A DNA stretch of 64,000 nt. It comes from Lophius americanus (lineage: Eukaryota; Chordata; Actinopteri; Lophiiformes; Lophiidae). Positions 61,949 through 64,000 of the stretch are shown here, one piece after another. A model generated the notes under the pieces. That model saw only the letters and a program-made list of their open reading frames with translations. It did no database searches and had not been told where the DNA came from. The DNA lies in assembly GCA_037951165.1 (NCBI GenBank), contig JBBDHG010000054.1, forward strand, positions 2,370,001-2,434,000, read 5' to 3'. The position numbers and the translations under genes are program-made. Position 1 is the stretch's first letter, and every line of letters begins with the position of its first letter.

Positions 61949-63011
61949 CTGACAGGGTTGGAGAAGAGGAAGTGTGATGAAGGCTTGACCTCAAACTCAG
62001 ACTCATCACAAAATAATTAAATAAATAATACCCTGCACCATTGAACAAAGACACCGACCTTATGAAGGGGTTTATAAATGGTTTATAACTAATTCATTAA
62101 GTAAGCTGTGAACATTTTATAGATTGATAAAAAGCTGCGATAACTCTGCCTGTTAACTAGAAGTAGGAGGCCATCTGCTTTGGAAGCTTGTTTCCCACTT
62201 CTGTGGTCATGGTGATTCCCAAGATGGTTGCTGCAATCTGCTTGAACGTTGATGACACGTTCAATACCCATGGGAAAGCCTGAATCTTTGCTACTATCGG
62301 ACTTTTATTCCATCTTTTCTGCATGTGTAATTTCTTTATTATGGATTTCGTGAAAGGAATTGAAGTCTTTTTTAGATCAATGAAAAATGTCTATTTTGTG
62401 TGTGATGTCATGCCTAAATTATGCATAATCAAGTATAAAACAGTAAAAATGAGATTCAGGCCACTAAAAACGTGTTTGACTGTCCAGTCTGACATGAAGT
62501 GATGATTATTGTCAGTTAAAACTGTGCTTCTACGGTGACTCCTAACCCTCTGAGGGAACGTTGATTCTTTTTCTGCTCAGGGTTCAGAGAGGGGCTGGAA
62601 CCTCTCTCTTGTCAGCATTGTGGAAAAAGCGGGATACAACTTGGAAAAGTCACAGTGCTGACAAATAGAGAGATCAACGACCATTCGTTCAATTAGACGT
62701 GAATTGGTCTACTCTATTTACACCATTCACGCCTACGGACAATCTAAAGTTACCAATTTCCTTAAATTGCATGTTTTTGAAATGTGAGGGGAAGCGGGAG
62801 ACCCCAGAGAGAAACCAACTCAAACAAAGGGAGAACATGCAAATACCACACAGAAAGGTCTAGTAGGGGCAACTGTAAGACCCTCTGTGCTAACGTACCG
62901 CCCTGATTTTAGATTAGATTTAGATAGAATTGAAGCGTTTGGACACAACTCACACATGTACGAGCATCAAAACACACACACACACACACGTACTAAATAT
63001 AAATGACTCAC
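61949..63011 (-). other. Intron splitting the neuroligin cytoplasmic tail
   Basis: This 1,063-bp phase-0 intron has a GTGAGT donor at its high-coordinate end and a CAG acceptor at its low end. If it were retained, the frame would run about 14 codons past the donor and stop at 62967, removing the PPDY motif and the PDZ ligand. Inside are a CA run at 62970-62990 and a decayed dispersed repeat at about 62700-62905. Confidence 0.85.
62700..62905 (+). repeat. Interspersed repeat copy in the neuroligin tail intron
   Basis: CACCATTCACGCCTACGGAC, AATCTAAAGTTACCAATTTCC and GGGAGAACATGCAAATACC followed by CACACAGAAAGG match the 5345-5605 type, plus orientation. Confidence 0.7.
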
Positions 63012-63621
63012 CTGTAATGACATCAGCCCCTCCCCCTGCAGGTGGGCGGCGACATCTGCAGCTGTGATGTCTCGTCTCGGGGGAGGAAGAGGGCGCGGTC
63101 GACGATGCTCCATGCGCCTCTTGTCTTTCTTGTAGAGCAGAGCGGCGAACGCCAGGATGTTCAGAAACAGCAGCGATGCCCCCACGGCGATGGTCACTGA
63201 AAGTTCGGTTGAGTAGTCCTCGTTAGGGACACGAACCCCGTTCTCCCCTCCACCCTGGCCCACAGCAGCCTCTGGGGGCTGTGGAGTACCTCCTTGTGAG
63301 CCAGGGTGGCGGGTGCTGCTAGGCGGCCAAGCTTTGGCCAGACGCTTGGTGTAGGAGTAAGGAGTGTCGTCCTGTGGGGAGGGACTGTGGGTGAAGGAGG
63401 ACACCGACTGGAGGAGTTCATTCACATGATGGAGGTGAGGGACCAGCTGGAGCCAGAAGGAGATCTTCGTTGCACGGTAGTGGTCTCTGACACGGGGCTT
63501 CAGGCCGATATGAAGGTACAGCTGCTCCTTCGGGGTGTACTTAGACCAGGCCACCTCCTCAAAGCGGTTCGGTTTAGTGTGGATGAACTTGGTGTCTTGA
63601 GGTACCGGCTGATTCGGGTCA
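63012..63621 (-). CDS. nlgn4-like: Neuroligin, penultimate coding exon (end of ectodomain, stalk, TM, start of tail)
   Basis: Neuroligins are postsynaptic adhesion proteins that bind presynaptic neurexins. The exon encodes 203 complete codons plus the last base of a split glycine codon. It opens with DPNQPVPQDTKFIHTKPNRF, the conserved end of the cholinesterase-like domain, followed by YLHIGLKPRVRDHYRATK. A Ser/Pro/Gly-rich stalk spans about residues 72-132. DYSTELSVTIAVGAS leads into one transmembrane helix at about 140-163, closed by the stop-transfer KKDKRR. The acceptor reads TTCGCAG before TGACCC and the donor is CAG/GTGAGT, giving phase 1 in and phase 0 out. The stalk PYSYTKRLAKAW and the tail HRRP...GLMSLQ resemble NLGN4 most; NLGN3 is the second choice. 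The family usually has AALYY where this has AALLY. Upstream exons lie outside the window. Confidence 0.95.
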
Positions 63622-63685
63622 CTGCGAAGAAGGAACACAATGAGGATTTCTTTTCTCCAAATGAAATTTGCAGGGTTGTTTTAAA

Positions 63686-64000
63686 CACTGATCAGCCACA
63701 ACATTACAACCACAAACATGTGAGCTCAATGCAATGATTATCTCCTCACAGTGGTGCTTGTCAGCCGGTGTGATATATTAGGAAGAAGGTGCACAGGGTG
63801 TATTTGTTCTCGGAGTTGATGTGTTTGCAGAAGGAAAAATGGCAGGATGGAAGTATGTGAACAACTTTCAAGAGGGACAACATTTCATTGGCTAGACGAC
63901 TGGATCAGAGCAGCTCTAGAACTGTAGGTTCTGTCAGGTGTCCCTGCTCTGACTAGGACTAGGTCCGTTGTCTGCTTGTTAAAAGACATTTTCATCTCAC
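63686..64000 (+). mobile_element. Tc1-like transposon fragment (family A), cut by window edge
   Basis: It starts with CACTGATCAGCCACAACATT, the terminal inverted repeat end of a common teleost Tc1-like family, and continues with the transposase start region (ATGGCAGGATGGAAG then GGCTAGACGACTGGATCAGAG). It lies in the neuroligin intron only 64 bp upstream of the 63621 exon edge. The visible reading frame carries stops, so this part is decayed. Confidence 0.8.

Noticed and set aside
63306..63737. 143-codon plus-strand open frame
   Set aside because: It is antisense to the neuroligin exon, whose splice sites and homology are decisive; the plus frame has no recognisable domain.

Overview
This window looks like teleost fish nuclear DNA, probably from a spiny-rayed fish, and is mostly non-coding. 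The reasons are vertebrate-type splice sites in its one recognisable gene, many long CA/GT microsatellites, and a dense set of decayed repeats. The repeats are Tc1-like transposons with fish-type ends, LINE reverse-transcriptase fragments with GATG- or GAA-type tails, and tRNA-derived SINE-like copies. No species can be named from the sequence alone. I saw no bacterial-type genes, operons, CRISPR arrays or viral genomes.

The only protein-coding gene I can support is a neuroligin on the minus strand at the right edge. Its last two coding exons (63012-63621 and 61541-61948) encode the end of the cholinesterase-like ectodomain, the stalk, the single transmembrane helix and the cytoplasmic tail ending in the STTRV PDZ ligand. 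The rest of the gene lies beyond position 64000. The sequence is closest to the NLGN4 type as I recall the family, with NLGN3 second. Exon boundaries and phases agree exactly. A 1,063-bp intron splits the cytoplasmic tail. Below the stop codon (to about 59860) lies probable 3' UTR or downstream DNA with a TG microsatellite and a five-unit, exactly 64-bp tandem repeat. Four of those units carry AATAAA on the gene's strand.

Layout from left to right. 1-385: CTA-type array with a 72-bp higher-order unit. 400-10490: relics of Tc1, SINE and LINE elements and of an unclassified dispersed repeat. 10485-26500: several Tc1 copies of one family, more dispersed repeats, one LINE reverse-transcriptase relic and microsatellites. 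27300-30200: long CA arrays. 31650-34090: a long fold-back structure with about 620-bp arms, one arm split by about 1 kb that contains a SINE. 34330-35460: L2/CR1-like LINE relic. 37300-43200: SINE-like repeats and a Tc1 relic. 43583-43694: a near-perfect 112-bp palindrome. 44290-48350: three different LINE relics. 48600-52780: very long CA/GT arrays, a four-unit tandem array of about 145 bp, and a polypurine tract. 55900-57237: a nearly full-length but dead Tc1-like element. 57240-64000: the neuroligin 3' region.

I did not find a convincing new biological system. The items most worth a second look are the neuroligin tail (extra intron, repeat expansion, possible truncated isoform), the 64-bp array of poly(A)-signal-bearing units, the fold-back element, the spacer-less palindrome and the unclassified dispersed repeat families.
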